The notes below the pieces were generated by a model. It worked only from the letters and a program-made list of their open reading frames with translations. It ran no database searches and was not told the origin of the DNA. Position numbers and translations under genes: made by a program. Source: Gammaproteobacteria bacterium (lineage in GTDB: Bacteria; Pseudomonadota; Gammaproteobacteria; HK1). Taken from it: a stretch of 64,000 nucleotides of DNA. The stretch is taken from assembly GCA_022826505.1 (NCBI GenBank), contig JAJDUQ010000168.1, positions 62,001-126,000 on the forward strand, read 5' to 3'. Shown here one piece after another: positions 49,900-56,704 of the stretch (within the stretch, counting starts at the first letter, position 1; each line of letters opens with the position of its first letter).

Positions 49900-50775
49900 G
49901 GCGGCGCCAACGACGGCGATCTGCAGCATGTGGACTCGAACGCGTCCCAGACGCGCTTCCGCTTCACCGGCAGCGAGGAACTGGACAGCGGACTGACCGC
50001 CGGGGTCCAGTGGGAGGTCGGTGGAACCGGGCCCTTCAGCACGCGTCACGCCAATGTCTACCTCTCCAGCGCCGGCGGCAAGCTGACCGTTGGTCATGGA
50101 TCGCGTGCCACTGACGGCATGGCCCACGCCGACCTGGGCGGTCCGTCCTGGCTGGGTGGTGCGACGAACTGGTGCTCCTATTACGGTTCCGCGCCGGGTA
50201 CGGGCGGACCTGCCTGTCCGAGCAACGACGGCGGTCGCGGCCCGATGCTGAGATACGACACGCCCGCAATCGGTGCAGCCAGTATCGCCATTTCGGCCGC
50301 CGACAACGAATACTGGGACGCCAGGGTCCAGGTCGCCGGTTCCATGGGTGATGCCGGATACGATATCCGCATCGGTTACATCGGCGAGTATGACACCACA
50401 GTTGTGACGCCCCATCCGGAATCGCACCCACATTCGACCAGCGCGACGGAGCCTGCCGGAGACGTGGTGACTGCGTCCGGCAGCGTCGGTTTCGGTCAGG
50501 GGACTAGCGTTTCGGCCGCCTGGAGCCAGAACCGCCTTGACGATCACGAGTACCAGTACGTGAAGGTGGATCACAGCTACGGAGACGGCAGCATCGGCGT
50601 CTACTACAAGCGGGGCGAGACTGACGGCGGTACCGAAGGCTCGCTCTTCGGCGTCGGCATCGGTCACAGCCTGGGCGGCGGCGCCACCGCTTACGCCGGC
50701 TACCGGCAGATCGCGGAGGACGGCGCGGACGATATCGACCTCGTGTTGGTCGGGATGCGCGTGGCGTTCAACTGA
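49783..50775 (+). CDS. Outer membrane porin, copy 2
   Basis: The 330-residue porin is paralogous to copy 1. Signal peptide and first mature strand are the same (MERKLIAAAVSSALALPLAA, VEFSVSGQVNRAII), and the barrel sequences then diverge. It has extra loop residues at SYYGSAPGTGGPACPSNDGG and TTVVTPHPESHPHSTSATEP. The histidine-rich loop is absent from copy 1. It also ends in FN. ATG 49783 follows GGGGGAACATTTCC. A strong terminator follows 47 bp after the stop. Loop differences imply different permeability or phage and antibody exposure. Divergence of barrels with retention of identical leaders suggests selection for shared regulation, or gene conversion at the 5' end. Confidence 0.9.
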   Translation: MERKLIAAAVSSALALPLAAQAVEFSVSGQVNRAIIAVDGGANDGDLQHVDSNASQTRFRFTGSEELDSGLTAGVQWEVGGTGPFSTRHANVYLSSAGGKLTVGHGSRATDGMAHADLGGPSWLGGATNWCSYYGSAPGTGGPACPSNDGGRGPMLRYDTPAIGAASIAISAADNEYWDARVQVAGSMGDAGYDIRIGYIGEYDTTVVTPHPESHPHSTSATEPAGDVVTASGSVGFGQGTSVSAAWSQNRLDDHEYQYVKVDHSYGDGSIGVYYKRGETDGGTEGSLFGVGIGHSLGGGATAYAGYRQIAEDGADDIDLVLVGMRVAFN

Positions 50776-50822
50776 TCCGCCATGCCTCGAAGGCCTCCCT
50801 GGAGGGGCCGGAGCGACCACTG

Positions 50823-50857
50823 AAAGCCCCTTCCCTTCCCGGGAAGGGGCTTTTTCT
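50823..50857 (+). terminator. Rho-independent terminator of porin 2
   Basis: A 13-bp perfect stem AAAGCCCCTTCCC / GGGAAGGGGCTTT with a 5-nt loop is followed by TTCTTC after the stem's own Ts. It is the counterpart of the hairpin after porin 1. Confidence 0.9.
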
Positions 50858-50931
50858 TCGGAGGGTGGTTTGGTGGTGCAGGCGTGAGCGTGTAGAAAGT
50901 TCCACTCGTTCGCATCCGGGACGAGACCAGG

Positions 50932-50997
50932 ACCTACCCGAAAGGTGTCTTGATGCGCATGAAATCGGGCTCGCGCTCGTGGATGGCGAGGTAGAAT
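50932..50997 (+). promoter_or_regulatory. Shared SQET leader element 2, ending in TAGAAT
   Basis: This 66-bp block aligns with 44579-44644 and 51604-51670. It contains CCTACCCGAAAGGTG, TGATGCGCATGAAATC and a terminal TAGAATGG. It is followed by CAATCGCGACGGATCGTC, as at 44660 and 54411. The SQET copy 2 start is 102 bp beyond the TAGAAT. Confidence 0.5.
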
Positions 50998-51098
50998 GGG
51001 CCTCATCCAATCGCGACGGATCGTCGCGGCGTACACTCCCGACATGCACAGTCGAAGAAACTGCACCGGAGCCGCTGCCACTTTTCCGGAAACTCGAC

Positions 51099-51350
51099 AT
51101 GCACAAGCTCAGTCAGGAAACCCTCGCCATCATCGGCGCGACCATCGCATTGGCTGCGCTGATCCTCACCAGCACCGCCGGAATCCGCGGCGAGATCCAG
51201 GCAGTCCGGGTGGAGATACGAGACGTCCGCATCGAAGCACGCGCGGACCGGGAGACGTTCCAGAGCCACATCATCCGGCTGACCGAGCAACAAGGCATCC
51301 TGAGCGGACGCGTCGAGAGCATCCGCAACCCACTGGCGACGATACGATAG
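51099..51350 (+). CDS. Small membrane-anchored coiled-coil protein, SQET family copy 2
   Basis: The 83-residue member starts MHKLSQETLAIIGATIALAA, then LILTSTAGIR at the end of the membrane segment, one EIQAVRV/EIRDVRI pair of heptads, RADRETF, and the C-terminal cap SHIIRLTEQQGILSGRVE. It is the shortest intact coil but one. The longer frame upstream to 50865 reads through the shared leader and is not coding. It is the first of four tandem copies. Confidence 0.6.
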   Translation: MHKLSQETLAIIGATIALAALILTSTAGIRGEIQAVRVEIRDVRIEARADRETFQSHIIRLTEQQGILSGRVESIRNPLATIR

Positions 51351-51393
51351 GTGCGGGGTCCCACCCGCCGCTACGCGAGTTCGTTTCGTCGGC

Positions 51394-51582
51394 ATGCCCG
51401 GACTCAGTCAGGAAACTATGGCCATCATCGGCGCCAGCGTCGGACTGGCCGCCCTCATCCTCACCAGCATCGTCGGACTGCGCGGCGAGGTCCGGGCTGT
51501 CCGCACCGAGATGCGGGCGGAGATACGCGATTGGCGGGTCGGAAGGGGGGACTTCTTGTTCTTTGCTGGTCGACGGACATGA
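51394..51582 (+). pseudogene. SQET family copy 3, truncated
   Basis: The first ~46 codons match the family (PGLSQETMAIIGASVGLAAL, then RAVRTEMRAEIRD). The sequence then departs abruptly after GAGATACGCGAT into unrelated codons (WRVGRGDFLFFAGRRT), losing the RLTEQQG cap. The break coincides with a switch to DNA that leads into another leader element at 51604. It is probably a recombination-truncated copy, though a short protein with anchor and partial coil could still be made. Confidence 0.55.
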
Positions 51583-51603
51583 TTCCGTTCGGGAGAGCTT
51601 TCG

Positions 51604-51670
51604 GCCTACGCATGATGTGCCTCGATGTGCATGAAATCCGAATTCCCGTCCGTGGCCCATGCGATAGAAT
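51604..51670 (+). promoter_or_regulatory. Shared SQET leader element 3, ending in TAGAAT
   Basis: This 67-bp block has GCCTACGCATGATGTGCCTC, then GATGTGCATGAAATCCG and a terminal TAGAATG, aligning with the other two leaders with one extra base. It lies between truncated copy 3 and copy 4, whose start is 106 bp beyond. Confidence 0.5.
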
Positions 51671-51775
51671 GCACAGCATGAATTCACGACCGGCTCACAC
51701 CGTCCGAGTCGGGGCGGTGGAGTCGAAAGATCGAAAGAATTCGTCCTTGACGCCGCCTTCATCAGGAGGCTCCAC

Positions 51776-51985
51776 ATGCCCAGACTGAGCCAGGAAACTC
51801 TCGCCATCCTCGGAGTCGGTATCGGCATCGCCGCCCTGATCCTTACCACCACTGCCGGACTACGTGCCGAAGCCAGGGCCGACCGGGAGACGTTCCAGGC
51901 CCAGATCCTCCGACTCACCGAGCAGCAGGGCGTCCTCACCGCTCACGTCGAGAACATCCGCAGCCAGCTCGCAGCCACCCGATAG
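51776..51985 (+). CDS. Small membrane-anchored coiled-coil protein, SQET family copy 4 (minimal coil)
   Basis: This 69-residue form is the shortest intact member. PRLSQETLAILGVGIGIAAL and LILTTTAGLR pass directly into the EARADRETFQAQILRLTEQQ cap, with no EIQAVR heptads. It shows that anchor and cap are the constant parts and the heptads are optional. AGGAGG at 51767-51772 is well placed for the ATG, though close. Copy 5 starts 16 bp after its stop. Confidence 0.6.
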   Translation: MPRLSQETLAILGVGIGIAALILTTTAGLRAEARADRETFQAQILRLTEQQGVLTAHVENIRSQLAATR

Positions 51986-52000
51986 CTCCGGAATACCGAC

Positions 52001-52285
52001 ATGCCCAGGCTGAGTCAGGAAACCCTCGCCATCATCGGCGCCGGCATCGCACTGGCCGCTCTGATCCTCACCAGCACCGCCGGACTCCGCAGCGAGATCC
52101 AGGCGGTCCGCACCGAAATCCAGGCGGTCCGCACCGAGATGCGGGCGGAGATACGCGATATCCGGGCCGAGACCCGCGCGGACCGGGAAGCTTTCGAGCG
52201 CCATATCATCAGGCTGACCGAGCAGCAGGGCATCCTCGCTGGAAACATCGAGAGCGTTCGCAACCAGCTCGCTACGACGCAGTAG
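52001..52285 (+). CDS. Small membrane-anchored coiled-coil protein, SQET family copy 5
   Basis: The 94-residue member has PRLSQETLAIIGAGIALAAL, the LILTSTAGLR junction, then tandem EIQAVRT units encoded by two 21-nt repeats (52094-52114 and 52115-52135). EMRAEIRDIRAETRADREAF and the cap RHIIRLTEQQGILAGNIE follow. It is probably in one transcript with copy 4. No domain is recognised beyond membrane anchor plus coiled coil. Confidence 0.6.
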   Translation: MPRLSQETLAIIGAGIALAALILTSTAGLRSEIQAVRTEIQAVRTEMRAEIRDIRAETRADREAFERHIIRLTEQQGILAGNIESVRNQLATTQ

Positions 52286-52310
52286 GCGCGGGGCGTCGAC
52301 CCGCAAGGCT

Positions 52311-52619
52311 TCACGACCTCGGGCCGCATGCCGTGGGGTCAGATTCGTCTTTGAAGTGGCGGTAGTCGAGGGTGACGTCTACGTACTCGGACCTGACGGT
52401 GACGCCGGCGACCGTGATCGTGCGGATCGAGACGCTGGTATGGAACACAACCGCGGTCGGCACCTGGGTGCTGAGCCTGCAGCGCCTCGCGGCTTCGGCG
52501 CCATGGATCCGGACCGTCTCGCCATTGCTGCGCGCGATGGCCTCGACCACCTCGTGGATGTCGGGAAGGACTGTGCCGACGAACCGACTGATCCTCGGCC
52601 GAACGAAGACGCCGTGCCG
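52311..52619 (-). pseudogene. Remnant of a DUF6088/AbiEi-like antitoxin-type protein
   Basis: On the minus strand an open frame without a start encodes RHGVFVRPRISRFVGTVLPD, then EVVEAIARSNGETVRIHGAE, then AARRCRLSTQVPTAVVFHTS. From memory this resembles the central part of DUF6088 proteins (GRGLYDYPR, then AIARRDG, then LGLSTQVPARxVYLT), relatives of AbiEi antitoxins. The N-terminal winged helix is missing, and no nucleotidyltransferase toxin gene is next to it. I therefore read it as a 5'-truncated relic directly downstream of SKPNGRQ copy 2. Confidence 0.45.
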
Positions 52620-52620
52620 G

Positions 52621-52851
52621 TCAATCGTCGATCGGCAGGCGCTCGTCCTTCGAACCCCCGCACTGGCGCCAGATCATGCGTAGTGTTTTGTTCTGAGCCT
52701 CCAGAAGGGGTCTCGTTCTCTGCTCTCCCGCTTCCACGGCTGCACCGAAGCACTCGTTGAGCGCAGCCGCGAGATTCTCGACCGGGGGTGGTCGTAGCGC
52801 CTTGGCCAGATTCTCGATGGCCCGCTTCTGCCGTCCGTTCGGCTTGCTCAT
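52621..52851 (-). CDS. Small SKPNGRQ-family protein, copy 2
   Basis: The 76-residue protein starts MSKPNGRQKRAIENLAKALR and has an internal partial duplication (IENLAKAL then VENLAAALNECF). It ends with NKTLRMIWRQCGGSKDERLP followed by IDD. AAGGAG lies 9 bp before the ATG at 52849-52851. The N-terminal duplication shows how the middle can grow. It is paralogous to 47926-48126 and 52992-53444. Predicted soluble; function unknown. Confidence 0.6.
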   Translation of the reverse strand: MSKPNGRQKRAIENLAKALRPPPVENLAAALNECFGAAVEAGEQRTRPLLEAQNKTLRMIWRQCGGSKDERLPIDD

Positions 52852-52991
52852 GGCGGTCTCCTTGCTCGCCTCCGAATGGTATGTGGTTATCCATCTCCAT
52901 GCGTATTCGACCCTGCGATTGTCGCCGCATGCGTGGACGGACATGTGATATGGACGCGGGAGACCGACCCGCGTGGTTTCGCGACTCTCCG

Positions 52992-53444
52992 TCAGCCGTC
53001 GATGGGCAGACGCTCGTCCTTCTTGCCCCCGCATTGCGTCCAGATCATCCGCAGGGTGTCATCCTGCCTGTCGAGGCGGGTGTCCATGCGCTTGTTCAGC
53101 CGCTGTTCCATCGCATTCATGTCGGCCTTCAATTCAGCCTTGACCGATTCGGCCGCTCTTTCCGCGGCTCTGTCGGCGACCCTTTCCGCGACTCTCTCGG
53201 CGACTTCGGCGGCTCTTTCCGCCGCTTTCTCGGCAACCCTCTCCGCGGCTGTCTCCGCCGCTTTCTCGGCAGCTCTCTCGGCAACTTTCTCGGCAGCTCT
53301 CTCGGCGGCTGCCTCCGCCGCTCTCTCGGCAGCCCTTTCCGCGGCTGTCTCCGCCGCTCTCTCGGCGGATGCATCGAAGCACTCGTTCAGTGCGGCGGCC
53401 AGATTCTCGATGGCGCGCTTTTGCCGCCCGTTCGGTTTGCTCAT
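52992..53444 (-). CDS. SKPNGRQ-family protein with long AAER-repeat coiled coil, copy 3
   Basis: The 150-residue member begins MSKPNGRQKRAIENLAAALN and ends RQDDTLRMIWTQCGGKKDER before LPIDG, as in the short copies. Between them lie about 75 residues of tetrapeptide-like AERA/AEKA/AETA repeats (residues ~24-100), followed by KAELKADMNAMEQRLNKRMD. The repeat is encoded by degenerate 12-nt units (53150-53375). It should form a long uninterrupted helix or coiled coil. The ATG at 53442-53444 follows GGAGAG. Ends are conserved and the middle is expanded, which suits a spacer or ruler; function unknown. Confidence 0.6.
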   Translation of the reverse strand: MSKPNGRQKRAIENLAAALNECFDASAERAAETAAERAAERAAEAAAERAAEKVAERAAEKAAETAAERVAEKAAERAAEVAERVAERVADRAAERAAESVKAELKADMNAMEQRLNKRMDTRLDRQDDTLRMIWTQCGGKKDERLPIDG

Positions 53445-53515
53445 GGTGGCGCTCTCCCCGGCATGCAAGCCGTGCTTGCTTCTTGCACGTGGCGGCTGCA
53501 TTTGTGCATTCGGCC

Positions 53516-53740
53516 CGCCCCGTCACCAGGACGACGACGGCCGCAAGGGCGGCCACGACCGTCGCCGGGGGTGCCGAGCCTGCTCGATCGCCAAGATTGT
53601 TTCCCTCGTGGACCGGATGGCCATCCTACCCCCGGGCCGAGCCCGGAATCCATCGAGAGTCCCCTCGATTCCGGGCCGCCGGGCGCTTCGCGGGCAGGCG
53701 CCGGGCTCGATGTCCGTAGGCTCCGGCCCCGACCGTCGGG
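53516..53740 (-). pseudogene. Fossil of a KIEQ-family gene start and its upstream region
   Basis: The minus strand here matches the start of KIEQ copy 2 (ATCGAGCAGG..., ACGGTCGTGGCCGCCCTTGC) with at least two single-base insertions that break the frame. The upstream part (53640-53740) matches the DNA upstream of KIEQ copy 2 (47515-47585), including GGCGCTTCGC-GGCAGGCG. So the whole 5' module was duplicated and has decayed. Confidence 0.5.
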
Positions 53741-53746
53741 CCTGTC

Positions 53747-53830
53747 GGCCAAATTCAGGCCGTCCGCGCCGAGGTGCAGGCCGAGATGCACGATGTCGGA
53801 GTCGAGCCCCGCTTGGACCAGACAGTATGA
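53747..53830 (+). pseudogene. Fossil of a SQET-family coiled-coil segment
   Basis: In one frame this encodes GQIQAVRAEVQAEMHDVGVE then a stop, matching the EIQAVRTEMRAEIRDI part of SQET proteins. There is no anchor upstream and no RLTEQQG cap downstream. It abuts the KIEQ fossil and lies just before secB, marking the right edge of the island proper. Confidence 0.45.
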
Positions 53831-53898
53831 TGGCGGCCGGCACCGGGATTCGTCCCGCCAAATGCCGACCTCGCCGAACAGAAGGAGGAACTCCGAAC

Positions 53899-54372
53899 AT
53901 GACCGAAACGACACCCGCCGGGACGTCGGCTCCGCTCAGGACGAATCTCGGAATCGACCGGATCTACCTCCGCGACCTGTCGTTCGAGTCGCCGCAAGCA
54001 CCCGTCGTGTTCGCCTCGGAATGGAAGCCGCAGTTCCAGATCGAGCTCAACTCGCGCGCCAGCCGCCTCGAAGACGGCCGGTTCGAGGTCGTCCTCATGC
54101 TGAACCTGGAGGCGAAGTCGGGCGAGAACACCCTGTTCATGGTGGAGCTTCAGCAGGCGGGCATCTTCCGCATCGAGGAGACGGACGAGGAGAAGCGCCG
54201 CGAGGTGCTGGGGGTGGCGTGCCCGGACGCGCTCTTTCCGTATGCGCGCGAGACCGTCGACACCCTGCTCGTCAAGGGCACTTTCCCGCCCTTCATGCTC
54301 GCGCCGGTGAACTTCGACACCCTCTACGCGGAGGCGAAGCAGCGCCGCGAGGCGGCGCAGGCAACCGGCTGA
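53899..54372 (+). CDS. secB: Protein-export chaperone SecB
   Basis: The 157-residue chaperone has the SecB core: RIYLRDLSFESPQAP near residue 20, then FEVVLMLNLEAKSGENTLFM, and VACPDALFPYARETVDTLL near residue 110. The helical tail is FPPFMLAPVNFDTLYAEAKQ. It keeps outer membrane and periplasmic precursors unfolded and delivers them to SecA; the island's porins would be typical clients. GAAGGAGG at 53881-53888 precedes ATG 53899; the frame upstream is not coding. Confidence 0.95.
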   Translation: MTETTPAGTSAPLRTNLGIDRIYLRDLSFESPQAPVVFASEWKPQFQIELNSRASRLEDGRFEVVLMLNLEAKSGENTLFMVELQQAGIFRIEETDEEKRREVLGVACPDALFPYARETVDTLLVKGTFPPFMLAPVNFDTLYAEAKQRREAAQATG

Positions 54373-54441
54373 CGGCCCGCCGCCGGCGGCGTTAGAATGG
54401 ACATCGTGCAATCGCGACGGATCGTCATGACGCACTCCGGC

Positions 54442-54741
54442 ATGCCCAGAATCAGTCAGGAAACCCTTGCCATCCTCGGCGTGGGTGTTGCCTTGGCCGC
54501 GCTCATCTTCACCAGCATCGCCGGCATGCGTAACGAGTTTCAGGCCGAATTTCAGGCCGTCCGAGCCGAAGCCCGCGCCGATCGGGAAGCCCTGCGTGCC
54601 GAGGCCCGTGCCGACCGGGAAGCGATGCGCGCCGAACACGAGACGTTCCAGAACCACATCCTCCGACTGACCGAACAACTGGGTATCCTCCGTGTTCGCC
54701 TTGACGGCACCCCCGACCCGCGTCGGCGCCATCCGATGTAA
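54442..54741 (+). CDS. Small membrane-anchored coiled-coil protein, SQET family copy 6
   Basis: This 99-residue member is inserted between secB and djlA. PRISQETLAILGVGVALAAL precedes the anchor end IFTSIAGMR. The coil contains two 11-residue units (EARADREALRA / EARADREAMRA) encoded by 33-nt repeats (54568-54600, 54601-54633), then ETFQNHILRLTEQLGI. The tail is shorter and arginine-rich. Upstream 54391-54433 carries GTTAGAATGGACATCG and CAATCGCGACGGATCGTC, as at SQET copy 1, so the gene moved together with its 5' element. An in-frame ATG at 54397 is a less likely start. Confidence 0.6.
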   Translation: MPRISQETLAILGVGVALAALIFTSIAGMRNEFQAEFQAVRAEARADREALRAEARADREAMRAEHETFQNHILRLTEQLGILRVRLDGTPDPRRRHPM

Positions 54742-54783
54742 TCCCCGCTTATCGACCCGCATACGGACGAGCGATCGAAAACG

Positions 54784-55626
54784 ATGGCTTGGCTCGGAAA
54801 GATCCTCGGCGGAACTCTCGGCTTCGCCCTCGGTGGCCCCCTCGGCGCTCTGGTCGGCGTCACGCTCGGGCACAACTTCGACCGCGCGTCACGAGCGGGC
54901 CGGAATCGCGGCTGGGCGGACCACGATCTCCTCGACGCCGGCGATCCGGCGGACTTCCACGAGTCCGCCGACTTCCTCGACCCCCGCGAACGGACCCAGA
55001 CCGCGTTCTTCACCGCCACGTTCGCGGTGATGGGCCATCTTGCCAAGGCCGACGGTCAGGTCACCCGCGACGAGATCCGCCTCGCGTCCCGGGTGATGGA
55101 CGAGATGCAGCTCTCCGGCGCTCATCGCCAACTCGCCCGGCGGCTGTTCCAGGAGGGACGGGCGCGCGACTTTCCGGTTGACGACGTCCTCGACCAGCTC
55201 CGCCGGGAATGCCGGTACAGCTCCCATCTCGTCACCATGTTCGTCGAAATCCTCCTGCACGCGGCATTTGCGGACGGCACGCTTCACGCACGGGAGCGGG
55301 CCCTCCTCGAGTCCATCTGCGCGCGGTTGCGCCTGCCGGCCGGAGAGCTGGAACGCCTCGAAGCCATGGTGCGGGCCGAGCATCATGCGCGAAGCGGCAA
55401 GCCCTCGGACGCACTCTCGCCCGCCGACGCCTACGCCATTCTCGGGGTGGAGGAGAGCTGCTCGGACGCGGAGCTGAAGCGGGCGTACCGCCGCATGATG
55501 AACCGGCACCACCCGGACAAGCTGGTGGCCAAGGGACTGCCCGAAGAGATGATGCGGGTCGCCACGGAGAAGACGCGCGAGATCAAGGCCGCCTACGACC
55601 GGCTCAAGGAGGTGCGCGGTCTCTGA
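54784..55626 (+). CDS. djlA: DjlA-type membrane co-chaperone (TerB and J domains)
   Basis: The 280-residue protein has an N-terminal glycine-rich membrane segment (ILGGTLGFALGGPLGALVGV, residues ~7-27) and a central TerB-like helical domain (residues ~75-190). A C-terminal J domain carries the HPD motif in MMNRHHPDKL near residue 243. It stimulates DnaK at the inner membrane. ATG 54784 gives the family start MAWLGKILGG. It follows the SQET gene by 42 bp and precedes gph. Confidence 0.92.
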   Translation: MAWLGKILGGTLGFALGGPLGALVGVTLGHNFDRASRAGRNRGWADHDLLDAGDPADFHESADFLDPRERTQTAFFTATFAVMGHLAKADGQVTRDEIRLASRVMDEMQLSGAHRQLARRLFQEGRARDFPVDDVLDQLRRECRYSSHLVTMFVEILLHAAFADGTLHARERALLESICARLRLPAGELERLEAMVRAEHHARSGKPSDALSPADAYAILGVEESCSDAELKRAYRRMMNRHHPDKLVAKGLPEEMMRVATEKTREIKAAYDRLKEVRGL

Positions 55627-55907
55627 GCCGGCGGCCTCCCGCAGCGCACAATCGCCGGCCGGCCCGCGCACGAAGCTCGACCCCGGCGTCCGCGGCGGGA
55701 AGGAGACGCGGGATCCGGCACCACGAGGGCAGACGACGGAGAATGCGCCATGGACCACCTGCCCGGAACTTCCGCCGACTTCCACAACGCGGACCCGAGG
55801 GGCCGCCGTGTACGCCTGAATTGTGTCGGCACCGGGAAAGATCCGTGCCGGCAGCAGATCGCGCTGCGAGATGGCCCGAGGCTCGCCGCGCGCGCCCGAC
55901 TCGCCGA

Positions 55908-56654
55908 ATGAGCGCGAATCCCGCTCGGCCGGCGCGTATTTCCTTCGCACCGCCACCGAAGCTCGTCGCGGTCGATCTGGACGGAACCCTCGTCGATTCG
56001 GTCCCCGACCTCGCGTGGTGCATCGACCGGACCATGCCACGGTTCGGAATTCCCCCGCGGGGCGAAGCGCTCGTGCGCGACTGGGTCGGCGACGGAGTGC
56101 AACGGCTCGTCGAGCGGGCCCTCACCGGCGAGCCGGACACACCGGCAGACCCGACGATGCTGCGCGAGGCCTGCGCGGTGTTTCTGGAGCTGTATGCCGT
56201 GCACGGCAGCGACCGCAGTCGGGTCTACCCCGGAGTCCGGGAGGGCCTCGCGAGGTTTCGGACTCGCGGCGCGTCCCTCGCCTGCATCACCAACAAGCCC
56301 CACACGCCTGCCGTCGGTCTGCTCGCAGACCTCGCACTGCTCGACTTCTTCGATCTGGTACTCGGCGGCGATTCGCTCGATCGCCGCAAGCCGGATCCGT
56401 TGCCGTTGCTTCATGCCTGCTCGGTGCTGGACATGGCGGTGGAGCGGTCGATCTTCGTCGGCGATTCCGTCAACGACGTGGAAGCGGCGCGGGCCGCCGG
56501 GATGCGCGTGGTCTGCGTGAGCTACGGCTACAACCACGGACGGGACATCTGCGAAGCCGCTCCCGATGCGGTCATCGACTCGCTCGACGAACTGGCCGCG
56601 CTCTGTTTCGGGGAGAGCCTCGACGGCAGCGAAACCGCACCGCCGGTGACATAA
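55908..56654 (+). CDS. gph: Phosphoglycolate phosphatase (HAD superfamily)
   Basis: The 248-residue HAD hydrolase has motif [14 protein letters not shown], motif [11 protein letters not shown], the lysine of motif III in [13 protein letters not shown], and motif [18 protein letters not shown]. It dephosphorylates 2-phosphoglycolate. ATG 55908 matches the family start. The 281-bp gap from djlA shows nothing recognisable. Its position just before trp genes is common in gammaproteobacteria (gph-trpE-trpG-trpD-trpC), but trpE and trpG are missing here. Confidence 0.92.
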   Translation: MSANPARPARISFAPPPKLVAVDLDGTLVDSVPDLAWCIDRTMPRFGIPPRGEALVRDWVGDGVQRLVERALTGEPDTPADPTMLREACAVFLELYAVHGSDRSRVYPGVREGLARFRTRGASLACITNKPHTPAVGLLADLALLDFFDLVLGGDSLDRRKPDPLPLLHACSVLDMAVERSIFVGDSVNDVEAARAAGMRVVCVSYGYNHGRDICEAAPDAVIDSLDELAALCFGESLDGSETAPPVT

Positions 56655-56704
56655 TCGGCACTCGGGGCCAGCGTCCTGCACCGCACCGGCGAGGACACCA
56701 CACG

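Noticed and set aside
44500-51900. Minus-strand frames with a similar FHAHRGTFRVG-like phrase opposite the SQET leaders
   Set aside because: The similarity follows from conservation of the leader DNA; the frames differ in starts and ends and lack ribosome binding sites.
52333-52354. GGGGTCAGATTCG-TCTTTGA motif, reminiscent of repeat elements next to REP-type transposases
   Set aside because: Only one copy was noticed, no inverted partner and no transposase nearby.
53140-53390. Regular repeats resembling a CRISPR or satellite
   Set aside because: The 12-nt periodicity is in frame and encodes AAER-type coiled-coil residues; there are no spacers and no cas genes.
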